Positions 1 through 5,758 of a DNA stretch of 7,957 nucleotides are shown piece by piece. The position numbers and the translations under genes are program-made. The first letter of the stretch is position 1. Each line of letters starts with the position of its first letter. This DNA is from Mesorhizobium sp. (lineage in GTDB: Bacteria > Pseudomonadota > Alphaproteobacteria > Rhizobiales > Rhizobiaceae). The stretch spans positions 1 to 7,957 of the forward strand of contig JAEKLU010000018.1 in assembly GCA_019509685.1 (NCBI GenBank), read 5' to 3'. A model generated the notes under the pieces. That model ran no database searches, had not been told where the DNA came from, and was given only the letters and a program-made list of their open reading frames with translations.

Positions 1-270
1 CGCCGCAACCTCGCCCTCGGCGGCCTCAGGCTTGGCGACGCTCTCGTCCTCGGGCAGAGCGGCGGCCGCCGCCGGGGCCAGCTTGGCTGGTTCGCGGGCA
101 GTTTGCCGAGCGCCTTCAACCGTGCTGGAGGCGGGCTGCACAGCTCCTGCGGCGACAAGGCCTTGTAGCGTGGTGAGTTCGCGTTCGACCAGCGCAATGC
201 GCTTCTGCAGGCGCGAAACAATGACGAACAAGGCAATGACGGCGGCAATCGCGATCAGGCTGAAAAACAT
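1..270 (-). CDS. N-terminal part of a membrane protein, probably DUF2339 family (cut by window edge)
   Basis: An open minus-strand frame runs from an ATG at 270 to the window edge, giving 90 residues without a stop. A strong Shine-Dalgarno GAGGGGA lies just upstream of that ATG, which decides the start. Residues 2-18 form one hydrophobic membrane segment (FFSLIAIAAVIALFVIV). Residues 19-40 are charged and heptad-like (SRLQKRIALVERELTTLQ), suggesting a short coiled coil. From about residue 41 the chain is rich in Ala, Pro and Glu, like a flexible linker. An N-terminal anchor, coiled coil and low-complexity linker ahead of many membrane helices is what I recall for large DUF2339 membrane proteins of rhizobia, but the diagnostic part lies outside the window. 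The family call is therefore inference; the gene itself is well supported. It is transcribed divergently from the Nudix gene. Confidence 0.6.
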   Translation of the reverse strand, partial: MFFSLIAIAAVIALFVIVSRLQKRIALVERELTTLQGLVAAGAVQPASSTVEGARQTAREPAKLAPAAAAALPEDESVAKPEAAEGEVAA

Positions 271-516
271 GGCGGTTCCCCTCAAAACCGGACCAGTCGT
301 CACCGACAAATACGGCAATGAGACGGCTATCCAAATCAGCGCCTTGCCGGTCAGCAAGATCGAGCATGTTTCGGCGCCGGTTGCCAGCAACTTGCCGGCC
401 TTATCCAATGCCAATGCGCCGATGGGGCCGCGATTTTCCAATGAAAATGCCAACCATCCGCCGCGAAATACTCGTGCTATTCTCCAAACGCCCGGGAAAC
501 GCGCTGAGGACCATCG

Positions 517-984
517 ATGCCGCAACGAAGTGCTGGCCTGCTGATCTACCGGCACACCGCCGGTGTCTTCGAATTCCTGCTGGTCCATCCCGGCGGGCCG
601 TTCTGGGCGCGCAAGGATGAAGGTGCATGGTCTATCCCGAAGGGGCTCGTTGAAGACGGGGAAGATGAACTCGACGCCGCCCGGCGTGAGGCGCAAGAAG
701 AACTCGGCGTCGGCATCGACGGCGATTTCCAGCCTGTCGGCAGCTACAGGCAACCGGGCGGCAAGATCGTGATTGCCTTCAGCGTCGAGACGGATGTCGA
801 CGTCAAAGCCGTCAAGAGCAATGTTTTCAGCATGGAATGGCCGCCGAAATCGGGAACCATGAAGGAATTTCCCGAAGTGGACAAAGCCGGCTGGTTTACG
901 CTGCCCGAAGCCGGCCTCAAGATTTTGAAAGGCCAGCGCCCCATCCTCGACGATTTCCTGGAGCGGCGGCGTGGCGCGGGTTAG
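517..984 (+). CDS. Nudix hydrolase (predicted NTP pyrophosphohydrolase, COG4119-like)
   Basis: This 155-aa protein carries a perfect Nudix box, GX5EX7REUXEEXGU, at residues 43-65: G43, E49, then R57-E58 and E61-E62-L63-G64-V65. The box binds Mg2+ and helps hydrolyse a nucleoside diphosphate linked to another group. The N-terminus (PQRSAGLLIYR, then LLVHPGGPFWARKD and WSIPKG) matches the small cytosolic type annotated as predicted NTP pyrophosphohydrolase. Substrate cannot be read from the sequence; nucleotide sanitation or dinucleoside-polyphosphate cleavage are the usual guesses. The ATG at 517 has a good ribosome site, GAGGA at 506-510, six bases upstream. The length is normal and no residue of the box is missing. 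It converges on recO with only 6 bp between the stop codons and no evident terminator there. It is divergent from the 1-270 gene across a 246-bp spacer in which I see no convincing promoter. Confidence 0.9.
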   Translation: MPQRSAGLLIYRHTAGVFEFLLVHPGGPFWARKDEGAWSIPKGLVEDGEDELDAARREAQEELGVGIDGDFQPVGSYRQPGGKIVIAFSVETDVDVKAVKSNVFSMEWPPKSGTMKEFPEVDKAGWFTLPEAGLKILKGQRPILDDFLERRRGAG

Positions 985-990
985 CGCCGC

Positions 991-1743
991 CTATTGTCCA
1001 GCGATCGCCTTGACCGACGCATGATGGCGGCGCAGCGCGCCAAGGAAGCCGGCGCGGGCATCCGGCGGTTCGAGGCCGCGCGGCTCATAGACGTGGCGGG
1101 TGAAGAAGAAGCCGGTCAGCCGGAAAGCGTCTTCCAGCGCCGCCGCATCGGCGCGCAGACCGGCGCCGCGCTGCAGGAAGGCCGGCAGCTTGAGCATCTT
1201 GTCATGCCAGGGCTCGCCAGCCCCGCGCGAAACGGCGCGTCCGGATTTCGGCGAGACATAGACGAGATCCTGCTTGGAGCCGGTAGCCACGCATTCACTG
1301 AGGTCGAGGCCGAAGCCGAGCTCGTCGAGGATCAAGAGCTCGAAGCGCGCCACCAGTTCGCCGGCGGCGTCGGCATCGTCGAGATGCGAAATCATCACGG
1401 CCAGCGCCTCATAGAGCCCGCCATGGGCGTCGCGCTCAGGCAGGAGCCTCAGATGCGCGGCCATCGTCTGCAGGCCGTAGACGGCAACGGCGCTGTCCAT
1501 CAGGCGGGCGGCGTTCATCTCGATCGCCTCGGCCTGGAAAGTGCCGAGATGCTCGTCGAGCCGTGCCCGCCACAGAAGCTCGACGCGGTTGCCGGGCTGC
1601 AGCACCGGCTGCTGCTTGCGCGAACGGCCGCCGCGCACCAGGCCGAGATGGCGGCCATGGGCGCGGGTCATCACCTCGAGGATGGCGCTGGTCTCGCCAT
1701 GCCTGCGGGTGCCGAGAATGATTCCCTCGTCGCGCCATTCCAT
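991..1743 (-). CDS. recO: DNA repair protein RecO
   Basis: RecO anneals complementary single strands and, with RecR, loads RecA onto SSB-coated DNA in RecF-pathway gap repair. The 250-aa product has the usual length. Residues 1-80 form the N-terminal OB-fold region, opening [21 protein letters not shown] helical region follows, with the family-typical stretch [22 protein letters not shown] at about 134-155 (written here only as a position guide), then [11 protein letters not shown] and [10 protein letters not shown] near the C-terminus. Only one Cys (C151) is present in the middle region, so the four-Cys zinc site of some RecO proteins is absent. The ATG at 1743 lacks a clear Shine-Dalgarno. 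In related genomes recO usually follows era; here a plus-strand block lies between them, so recO must rely on its own promoter in the short upstream region. A weak candidate is TTGATT (complement of 1775-1780) with GAATAG (complement of 1753-1758). Confidence 0.93.
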   Translation of the reverse strand: MEWRDEGIILGTRRHGETSAILEVMTRAHGRHLGLVRGGRSRKQQPVLQPGNRVELLWRARLDEHLGTFQAEAIEMNAARLMDSAVAVYGLQTMAAHLRLLPERDAHGGLYEALAVMISHLDDADAAGELVARFELLILDELGFGLDLSECVATGSKQDLVYVSPKSGRAVSRGAGEPWHDKMLKLPAFLQRGAGLRADAAALEDAFRLTGFFFTRHVYEPRGLEPPDARAGFLGALRRHHASVKAIAGQ

Positions 1744-1789
1744 GGACGGGAGCTATTCACCGGTTGCACGGCGAAATCAAGATTTGCAA

Positions 1790-1818
1790 TTGTACGTACA
1801 GTGTACGTACGCTATATT
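1790..1818 (+). promoter_or_regulatory. Toxin-antitoxin promoter with tandem palindromic operators
   Basis: A perfect 10-bp palindrome, TGTACGTACA, occupies 1791-1800, and a second copy, TGTACGTACG with an 8-bp palindromic core, occupies 1802-1811. The two start 11 bp apart, about one helical turn. They overlap a plausible promoter: TTGTAC (1790-1795, a weak -35), a 17-bp spacer and TATATT (1813-1818, a good -10). The ribosome site AGAAGGA (1824-1830) and the antitoxin ATG (1839) follow. Ribbon-helix-helix antitoxins commonly bind short palindromes side by side over their own promoter, so autoregulation by the DUF1778 protein is the natural inference. The repeats are seen directly; their role is not proven. 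Confidence 0.6.
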
Positions 1819-1838
1819 TGCCGAGAAGGAAAATTGCC

Positions 1839-2117
1839 ATGCCCAAATCAGCCGGCGACAGAACCGAACGCTTCAATATCCGCATTCGGCCCGCGCAAAA
1901 GGCGATGATAGCCCGCGCGGCGGCACTATCGAATAAGGACATGACCGATTTCATCCTCGACAAAGTGCTGCCTGAGGCTGAAGCCGTGATCAAGGCTGTC
2001 GAGAAGATTGAGGTCTCGGAACGCGACTTCAAGCGAATTCTCGATTTGCTTGAACATCCTCCAAAGCCCAATGCGAAACTGCGCGCCGCCATCGCGGCTC
2101 TGCCTGACACGATATAA
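1839..2117 (+). CDS. DUF1778 ribbon-helix-helix antitoxin
   Basis: The 92-aa protein resembles DUF1778 antitoxins of GNAT toxin pairs (TacA/AtaR type). Residues 8-17 (RTERFNIRIR) form the DNA-contacting beta strand of a ribbon-helix-helix domain. Two helices follow (about 18-30 and 33-52, with SNKDMTDFIL). The charged C-terminal half (ERDFKRILDLLEHPPKPNAK, residues 61-80) matches the tail that wraps and blocks the toxin in this family. The frame is open further upstream to an ATG at 1764, but that would read through the promoter and operator; the ATG at 1839 has AGAAGGA eight bases upstream and gives the family-sized protein. The stop TAA overlaps the toxin ATG by one base (TAATG), so translation of the two is probably coupled. 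The protein probably represses its own promoter through the palindromes at 1791-1811. Confidence 0.87.
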   Translation: MPKSAGDRTERFNIRIRPAQKAMIARAAALSNKDMTDFILDKVLPEAEAVIKAVEKIEVSERDFKRILDLLEHPPKPNAKLRAAIAALPDTI

Positions 2118-2641
2118 TGCTGCCTGGATGGCAAGAGGAGCCGATCGCGAAATCGCACGATCGTGCCTCCTTCGACTGCGGCGACGAGCGGATGAATGAT
2201 TTTCTGCGGCGTTTCGCCAGGCAGAGCCATGAGCAGAATGCTTCGAAGACATTTTGTGCTGTCGACAAGACAAACCCCAGTCGCATTCTTGGCTTCTATA
2301 CGATCGCGCCTTCTGCCGTTGCACATGAGCAAGTGCCCGCGTCCCTTACAAAGGGGCTCGCCCGACACGAAGTGTCCGGCTTCAAGCTCGCCGGCCTCGC
2401 AACCGATCTGGCCATGGCCGGACAAGGGCTCGGTGGCCAGCTTCTCGCGGCGGCGGCCTTGCGTTGTCTGCGGGTCGCTGCCGAGGGCGGCGGCCTGCTA
2501 CTGATCATCGACGCCAAGAACGAACGTGCTGCGAATTGGTATCGCGGATACGGCGCCGAGTCGCTCTCGTTGCAGCCGCTGACCCTCGTCATGCCGCTGG
2601 CGACCTTCGCTGCCGATCTTAGGGCAAAGGGCTTGTTATAG
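2117..2641 (+). CDS. GNAT-family acetyltransferase toxin (TacT/AtaT-like)
   Basis: Toxins of this type use acetyl-CoA to acetylate the amino group of charged tRNAs and so stop translation. This is known for TacT, AtaT and ItaT; this protein is assigned by resemblance. The 174-aa length is typical. The N-terminal part has the family pattern FDCGDERMNDFLRR (residues 19-32) and residues 58-64 read LGFYTIA. The acetyl-CoA loop is AGQGLGGQLL at 101-110. The late motif with the likely catalytic tyrosine is NWYRGYG at 140-146 (Y142), followed by PLTLVMPL at 154-161. One oddity: the first position of the R/Q-x-x-G-x-G/A motif is Ala (A101), where Arg or Gln is normal. The remaining glycines are intact, so activity is still likely. 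Its start overlaps the antitoxin stop by one base, the standard layout with antitoxin first. Confidence 0.87.
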   Translation: MLPGWQEEPIAKSHDRASFDCGDERMNDFLRRFARQSHEQNASKTFCAVDKTNPSRILGFYTIAPSAVAHEQVPASLTKGLARHEVSGFKLAGLATDLAMAGQGLGGQLLAAAALRCLRVAAEGGGLLLIIDAKNERAANWYRGYGAESLSLQPLTLVMPLATFAADLRAKGLL

Positions 2642-2786
2642 ATCAGGCTCATCACCAATCGATCCGTCGGAAGCGGAGCGACAAAGCTCGGCACGAAGCG
2701 AAATGCTCGGCATATTCCGCGTCGCGTTCTGGAACCGGAGCGAGTGGGCCTGTGTTTAGGGAACACGAGCATCGGTGAGCCCGGCA

Positions 2787-3257
2787 ATGACACTGCGACC
2801 CTCCCGGTATTTAAACGCCGTCGTTCCGCACATCTATGTCCGGGACGCCGCCGGAGCCGTGGCCTTCTACACCAAGGCTTTCGGTGCCGAAGAGCTTTTG
2901 CGCATCGCGGCACCGGACGGGCGGATCATCCACAGCGAGCTTGTTATCTGCGATGCAACGGTAATGTTGGGCGATCCAACCAGTCAGCTCTACGGCGAGC
3001 CGCGGCAACTCGGAGCCTGCACGGCGGGCCTGCATCTGATGGTGGACGACAATGCGGGAATTCTGGCTCGTGCGGTAGCGGCAGGTTGCGAGCAGGTTCA
3101 GCCGCCAACGGACATGTTTTACGGCGCGAACTCCGCCAGCGTGCGCGACCCGTTCGGCCATGTCTGGGTACTACTGACATGGAAAGAAGACGTGTCGCCG
3201 GCCGAAATGGAGCGCCGCGGCAAGGCCGCCCTGGGTGGCGGGAACCCTGGGGCATGA
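2787..3257 (+). CDS. VOC-family (glyoxalase/PhnB-like) protein
   Basis: The 156-aa protein has the vicinal-oxygen-chelate fold pattern of the PhnB-like group (COG2764). Residues 12-20 (VVPHIYVRD) form the first strand and AVAFYTKAFGAEE (24-36) the first helix. HSELVICDATVMLGD lies at 49-63, and the second beta-alpha-beta-beta-beta repeat runs from GLHLMVDD (81-88) to VRDPFGHVWVLLT (119-131). H15, H49 or E51 and H125 are possible metal or substrate contacts. The family includes lyases, dioxygenases and drug-binding proteins, so no substrate can be given. The frame also permits a GTG start at 2775, but GGTGAG at 2774-2779 sits seven bases before the ATG at 2787, which I prefer. The TGA stop (3255-3257) lies inside the hairpin repeat at 3252-3295. 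It follows the toxin after about 145 bp and could share its transcript or have its own promoter; neither is visible. Confidence 0.83.
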   Translation: MTLRPSRYLNAVVPHIYVRDAAGAVAFYTKAFGAEELLRIAAPDGRIIHSELVICDATVMLGDPTSQLYGEPRQLGACTAGLHLMVDDNAGILARAVAAGCEQVQPPTDMFYGANSASVRDPFGHVWVLLTWKEDVSPAEMERRGKAALGGGNPGA

Positions 3258-3295
3258 TCCCGAAGAGTTGCAGACTTTTCGGCGAAGATCATTGC
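3252..3295. repeat. Palindromic intergenic repeat of rhizobial type; possible bidirectional terminator
   Basis: The inner stem pairs CCGAAGAGT (3260-3268) with ACTTTTCGG (3274-3282) around the loop TGCAG, with one G-T wobble. An outer stem pairs GCATGATC (3252-3259) with GATCATTGC (3287-3295), allowing one bulged T; CGAA (3283-3286) is left unpaired. I recall near-identical GCATGATCCCGAAAAGT...ACTTTTCGG...GATCATGC units as very frequent between genes in Mesorhizobium and Rhizobium, related to the RIME/REP-like class. It sits between the converging VOC gene and the kinase gene, where an RNA hairpin could limit read-through in both directions. No run of T follows closely, so a classical intrinsic terminator is uncertain. 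Confidence 0.65.
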
Positions 3296-3325
3296 TCAAA
3301 GCAAAATCGCAGAGTGAGATGGCCA

Positions 3326-4234
3326 TTACGCCCAGCGGCAGTGATCGGCGATTACCTCGTCGATCACGCGGCGCTGCCTTTCCGCTTCGACCTGGTTCGA
3401 GTCATGTCCTGCGACCGTGATCATCGCCTTCCACAGCGTCCAGCCGCGGCCGCGCGCCCATGTCGCGTCATCGACGGCGATGCGCTTGCGAAAGACTTCC
3501 CGGCTATCGCCTTCGAAGAACGTCCAGGTGATCGCGAGATCGCAGGAGGGATCGCCGACGCCGGACGTGCCGAAATCAATGACGGCGCTTAAATCGCCAT
3601 CCGCGACCAGGAGGTTGCCCCAGGCGACGTCGCCATGGAACCAGACCGGCGAACCGTGCCAGGTGGCGGCAAGCGCTGCTTCCCAGACGGTGGTTGCGGC
3701 CTGTGTGTCGACCTGGCCTTTGAGCGCGGCGATCGCTTGCCGCGCCTCGCCGTCATAGACGGCCAAAGGACCGCCTCGGTAGAAATTGTGCTGGCCCGAC
3801 CCTGGCCCGTCCGCCGGATCGATGCCCCTCAGCGCAACCAGGAATTCGGCCAGCGCGATGGCAAACGCGCGAAGATCCGTGATGTGCGCTGTCTTTGCCG
3901 TCTCGCCGTCGATCCAGCGATAGACCGACCAATGCCAGGCGTAGCCTTGCGCCGGCTCACCCATCGCCAGCGGCGTCGGAATCGGCAATGGCAAAAGCGG
4001 CGCAAGCCTGGGCAGCCAGCGGTGTTCCTTTTCGACCTGCAGCGAATAGGGCGCGGCGCTCGGCAGGCGTACCGTCATCTCGTCGCCGAGATGAAAGGTG
4101 CGGTTATCCCAGCCGCCGAACGCGACCGGGCTCACCGGTAAATGCCGCCATTGCGGAAACTGCGCCGCTACCAGCCGGCGCGCGAGGTCGGCGTCGATGT
4201 TGACGCTAATGGGGAAACTCCAGCCCCATCTCAC
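3326..4234 (-). CDS. Aminoglycoside phosphotransferase (APH)-family kinase
   Basis: This 302-aa protein has the protein-kinase-like APH fold. The N-lobe has the pattern [19 protein letters not shown] (residues 40-58). The catalytic loop is [12 protein letters not shown] (199-210), with H200, catalytic base D202 and metal ligand N207. The metal-binding DFG-like motif is [17 protein letters not shown] (218-234), with D220. All kinase residues are present, so it should be active. Substrates in this broad family include antibiotics, sugars, choline and other small alcohols. A chromosomal member in a housekeeping cluster should not be read as a resistance gene. The ATG at 4234 lies inside the end of era (stop at 4206-4208), a 29-bp overlap that points to translational coupling. 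No better ATG or GTG follows within the first conserved segment. It converges on the VOC gene, with the hairpin repeat between them. Confidence 0.85.
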   Translation of the reverse strand: MRWGWSFPISVNIDADLARRLVAAQFPQWRHLPVSPVAFGGWDNRTFHLGDEMTVRLPSAAPYSLQVEKEHRWLPRLAPLLPLPIPTPLAMGEPAQGYAWHWSVYRWIDGETAKTAHITDLRAFAIALAEFLVALRGIDPADGPGSGQHNFYRGGPLAVYDGEARQAIAALKGQVDTQAATTVWEAALAATWHGSPVWFHGDVAWGNLLVADGDLSAVIDFGTSGVGDPSCDLAITWTFFEGDSREVFRKRIAVDDATWARGRGWTLWKAMITVAGHDSNQVEAERQRRVIDEVIADHCRWA

Positions 4235-4544
4235 GGTAGCGCTCGGGGTCGTCGCCCCAGTTCTCGCGCACCTTGACGAACAGGAAGAGGTGCACCTTTT
4301 GCTCGAGAATGCCGGCTATCTCCATGCGCGCGGCCTGGCCGATGGCGCGGATCGTCTCGCCCTTGTGGCCGAGCACGATCTTCTTCTGGCTGTCGCGCTC
4401 GACATAGATGACCTGCTCGATGCGCACCGAGCCATCCTTCTTCTCTTCCCATTTCTCGGTCTCGATATGCGAGGAATAGGGAAGCTCCTGATGCAGCCTC
4501 AGATAAAGCTTTTCGCGGGTGATCTCGGCCGCCAGCTGGCGCAT
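4206..4544 (-). CDS. era: Era KH-domain fragment (C-terminal piece of broken era)
   Basis: This 112-aa frame begins at an ATG that corresponds to an internal Met of normal Era ([15 protein letters not shown]). It keeps the whole type II KH domain with GHKG at 59-62 and ends normally in EFPH. The bases before the ATG (CTGACCGGCTCCGG) show no Shine-Dalgarno, so independent translation is doubtful. Its last 29 bp overlap the start of the downstream kinase. Confidence 0.5.
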   Translation of the reverse strand: MRQLAAEITREKLYLRLHQELPYSSHIETEKWEEKKDGSVRIEQVIYVERDSQKKIVLGHKGETIRAIGQAARMEIAGILEQKVHLFLFVKVRENWGDDPERYREMGLEFPH

Positions 4545-5041
4545 CCGGAGCCGGTCAGCGCCGAGACCATGAAGGTGCGCTTGAACGGTACGCGCTCATT
4601 CGCTGTCGCAGCCAGCGCCAGCAGCGTCTCCGGCTTGACGCGGTCGACCTTGTTGAGGACCAGAAGCATCGGCTGGCGGACGTCCTTCAGCCGGTCGAGG
4701 ATGGCGTCGGCGTCGCCCCTGATGCCGCGCTCGGCATCGATCAGCAGCACCACGACGTCGGCATCCTTGGCGCCGCCCCAGGCGGTCGTCACCATCGCGG
4801 TGTCGAGCCGGCGCTTCGGCTTGAAGATACCGGGCGTGTCGACGAAGACGATCTGCGCGCGCTCATGCGTGGCGATGCCGCGCACGATGGCGCGGGTGGT
4901 CTGCACCTTATGCGTAACGATCGACACCTTGGCGCCGACCAGTTGGTTGATCAGCGTCGACTTGCCGGCATTGGGCGCGCCGATCAGCGCGACGAAGCCG
5001 GAGTGCGTTGGGGTAGTTTCGGTGGATTCGATTTCTGTCAT
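4499..5041 (-). CDS. era: Era GTPase-domain fragment (N-terminal piece of broken era)
   Basis: This is the part of era that would actually be translated from the native start: 180 aa, of which about 166 are genuine Era and the last 13-14 (beginning ASWRP) come from the wrong frame. The G domain looks complete, so the fragment might bind GTP, but it cannot bind 16S rRNA without the KH domain. Start and coupling to rnc are as described for the whole gene. Confidence 0.6.
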   Translation of the reverse strand: MTEIESTETTPTHSGFVALIGAPNAGKSTLINQLVGAKVSIVTHKVQTTRAIVRGIATHERAQIVFVDTPGIFKPKRRLDTAMVTTAWGGAKDADVVVLLIDAERGIRGDADAILDRLKDVRQPMLLVLNKVDRVKPETLLALAATANERVPFKRTFMVSALTGSGCASWRPRSPAKSFI

Positions 5042-5754
5042 GCCGCGTTCCATACGCCTTCGCGCAGCAAAAGGGCAGATGCCGCCGCTTGTTCCGCCTC
5101 GCGCTTGGAGCGGCCGCTGCCGATCGCCGGGGCAAAAGCGCCGACAGTGACGCTGACGGTGAACAGCGGATCGTGGTCCGGCCCCTCGCGGCCGTCGACC
5201 CGATAGGCGGGAACCGCCCCGGCAGCCGCCTGATGCGCCCATTCCTGCAATTCGGTCTTGGCATCGCGCCGCGCCGCGCCGATCGCTTGCGAGCGCGGCT
5301 GCCAATAGCGATGGATGAACGCGCGGGCAATCTCAAGGCCGCCATCCAGATAGAGCACGGCAATCAGCGATTCCAGCGCGTCGGCGCGCAGGTTGGTGCG
5401 CTTGCGGCCTTCGAGGTTGCGCACATCGGAGCCGGCGCGGACCAGGTCCGGCAGGCCGATCTCCTGCGCGATCTCGGACAGCGCCTCGGCATTGACCAGC
5501 GCGTTGAGGCGCAGCGACAGCTCGCCCTCGGCGGCATCGGGAAAGGCGGCAAGCAGCATGTCGGCCACGATGAGACCGAGAACCCGGTCGCCCAGGAACT
5601 CGAAGCGCTCATAGTCGATGCCGGCATGGGTTGAGCGCGCGCTGGCGTGGGTCAGCGCCCGTTGCAGGCGCTGGCGATCGGTGAAGGCGTGGCCGGTGCG
5701 CTCGACAAGCGCTTCGGCAAGGGCATCGGCGGTCAGACGCTTGGTGGCCGCCAT
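5038..5754 (-). CDS. rnc: Ribonuclease III
   Basis: RNase III cleaves double-stranded RNA, including the 30S rRNA precursor. The 238-aa protein has the usual two domains. The nuclease domain covers about 10-155, with signature YERFEFLGD at 48-56 and the second acidic cluster RADALESL at 123-130; E49, D56, D125 and E128 match E. coli E38, D45, D114 and E117. The dsRNA-binding domain covers about 165-232 and ends with SGRSKREAEQAAASALLL-type residues (213-230). It is catalytically complete. The ATG at 5754 is 4 bp after the lepB stop, and the TGA at 5038-5040 overlaps the era ATG, so it sits in the middle of a tightly packed operon. No leader hairpin of the autoregulated enterobacterial kind fits in the 4-bp gap. 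Confidence 0.96.
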   Translation of the reverse strand: MAATKRLTADALAEALVERTGHAFTDRQRLQRALTHASARSTHAGIDYERFEFLGDRVLGLIVADMLLAAFPDAAEGELSLRLNALVNAEALSEIAQEIGLPDLVRAGSDVRNLEGRKRTNLRADALESLIAVLYLDGGLEIARAFIHRYWQPRSQAIGAARRDAKTELQEWAHQAAAGAVPAYRVDGREGPDHDPLFTVSVTVGAFAPAIGSGRSKREAEQAAASALLLREGVWNAA

Positions 5755-5758
5755 GACC

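Larger units (their letters stand above)
4206..5041 (-). pseudogene. era: GTPase Era, broken by an internal frameshifting deletion
   Basis: Era is a GTPase that binds the 3' end of 16S rRNA through a KH domain and assists 30S assembly. The N-terminal reading frame from the ATG at 5041 has every GTPase motif: G1 GAPNAGKST (21-29), G2 QTTR (47-50), G3 DTPG (68-71), G4 NKVD (130-133), G5 SAL (160-162). Directly after SALTGSG the frame runs into unrelated residues and stops at 4499. The rest of Era, from [12 protein letters not shown] to the KH motif GHKG and the end EFPH, is read in the -1 frame from 4544 to 4206. The linker that normally joins them (about 28 residues, usually with a PEGPW...PEDQ-like stretch) is absent, so a deletion of 3n+1 bases, very roughly 80-90, is inferred. 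The ATG at 5041 overlaps the rnc stop (ATGA). An upstream in-frame ATG at 5053 lies within rnc and is less likely. Confidence 0.85.

Noticed and set aside
271..588. Upstream extension of the 1-270 minus-strand frame, open back to an ATG at 588
   Set aside because: It would run antisense into the Nudix gene; a strong Shine-Dalgarno precedes the ATG at 270 and the membrane anchor starts there.
985..990. Terminator between the converging Nudix and recO genes
   Set aside because: The 6-bp gap holds no hairpin and none was evident spanning the gene ends.
994..1908. Long plus-strand frame (304 aa) opposite recO, running into the toxin-antitoxin promoter
   Set aside because: Exactly antisense to an intact recO; its translation has no recognisable domain and such frames are expected in high-GC DNA.
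2686..2712. Direct repeat GCTCGGCA (2686-2693 and 2705-2712) between toxin and VOC genes
   Set aside because: Only 8 bp, two copies, no promoter or mobile-element context; likely chance.
3326..4234. Kinase as an antibiotic-resistance gene next to a VOC 'bleomycin resistance' protein
   Set aside because: Both families are broad and mostly not resistance proteins; nothing in the sequence indicates a drug substrate.
4499..4560. Programmed ribosomal frameshifting as the explanation of era
   Set aside because: A -1 shift would join the frames but no slippery heptamer is present at the junction and about 28 linker residues would still be missing.
4098..5150. Plus-strand frame (350 aa) opposite era
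   Set aside because: The minus strand encodes clear Era motifs; the antisense product is low-complexity and has no ribosome site or domain.
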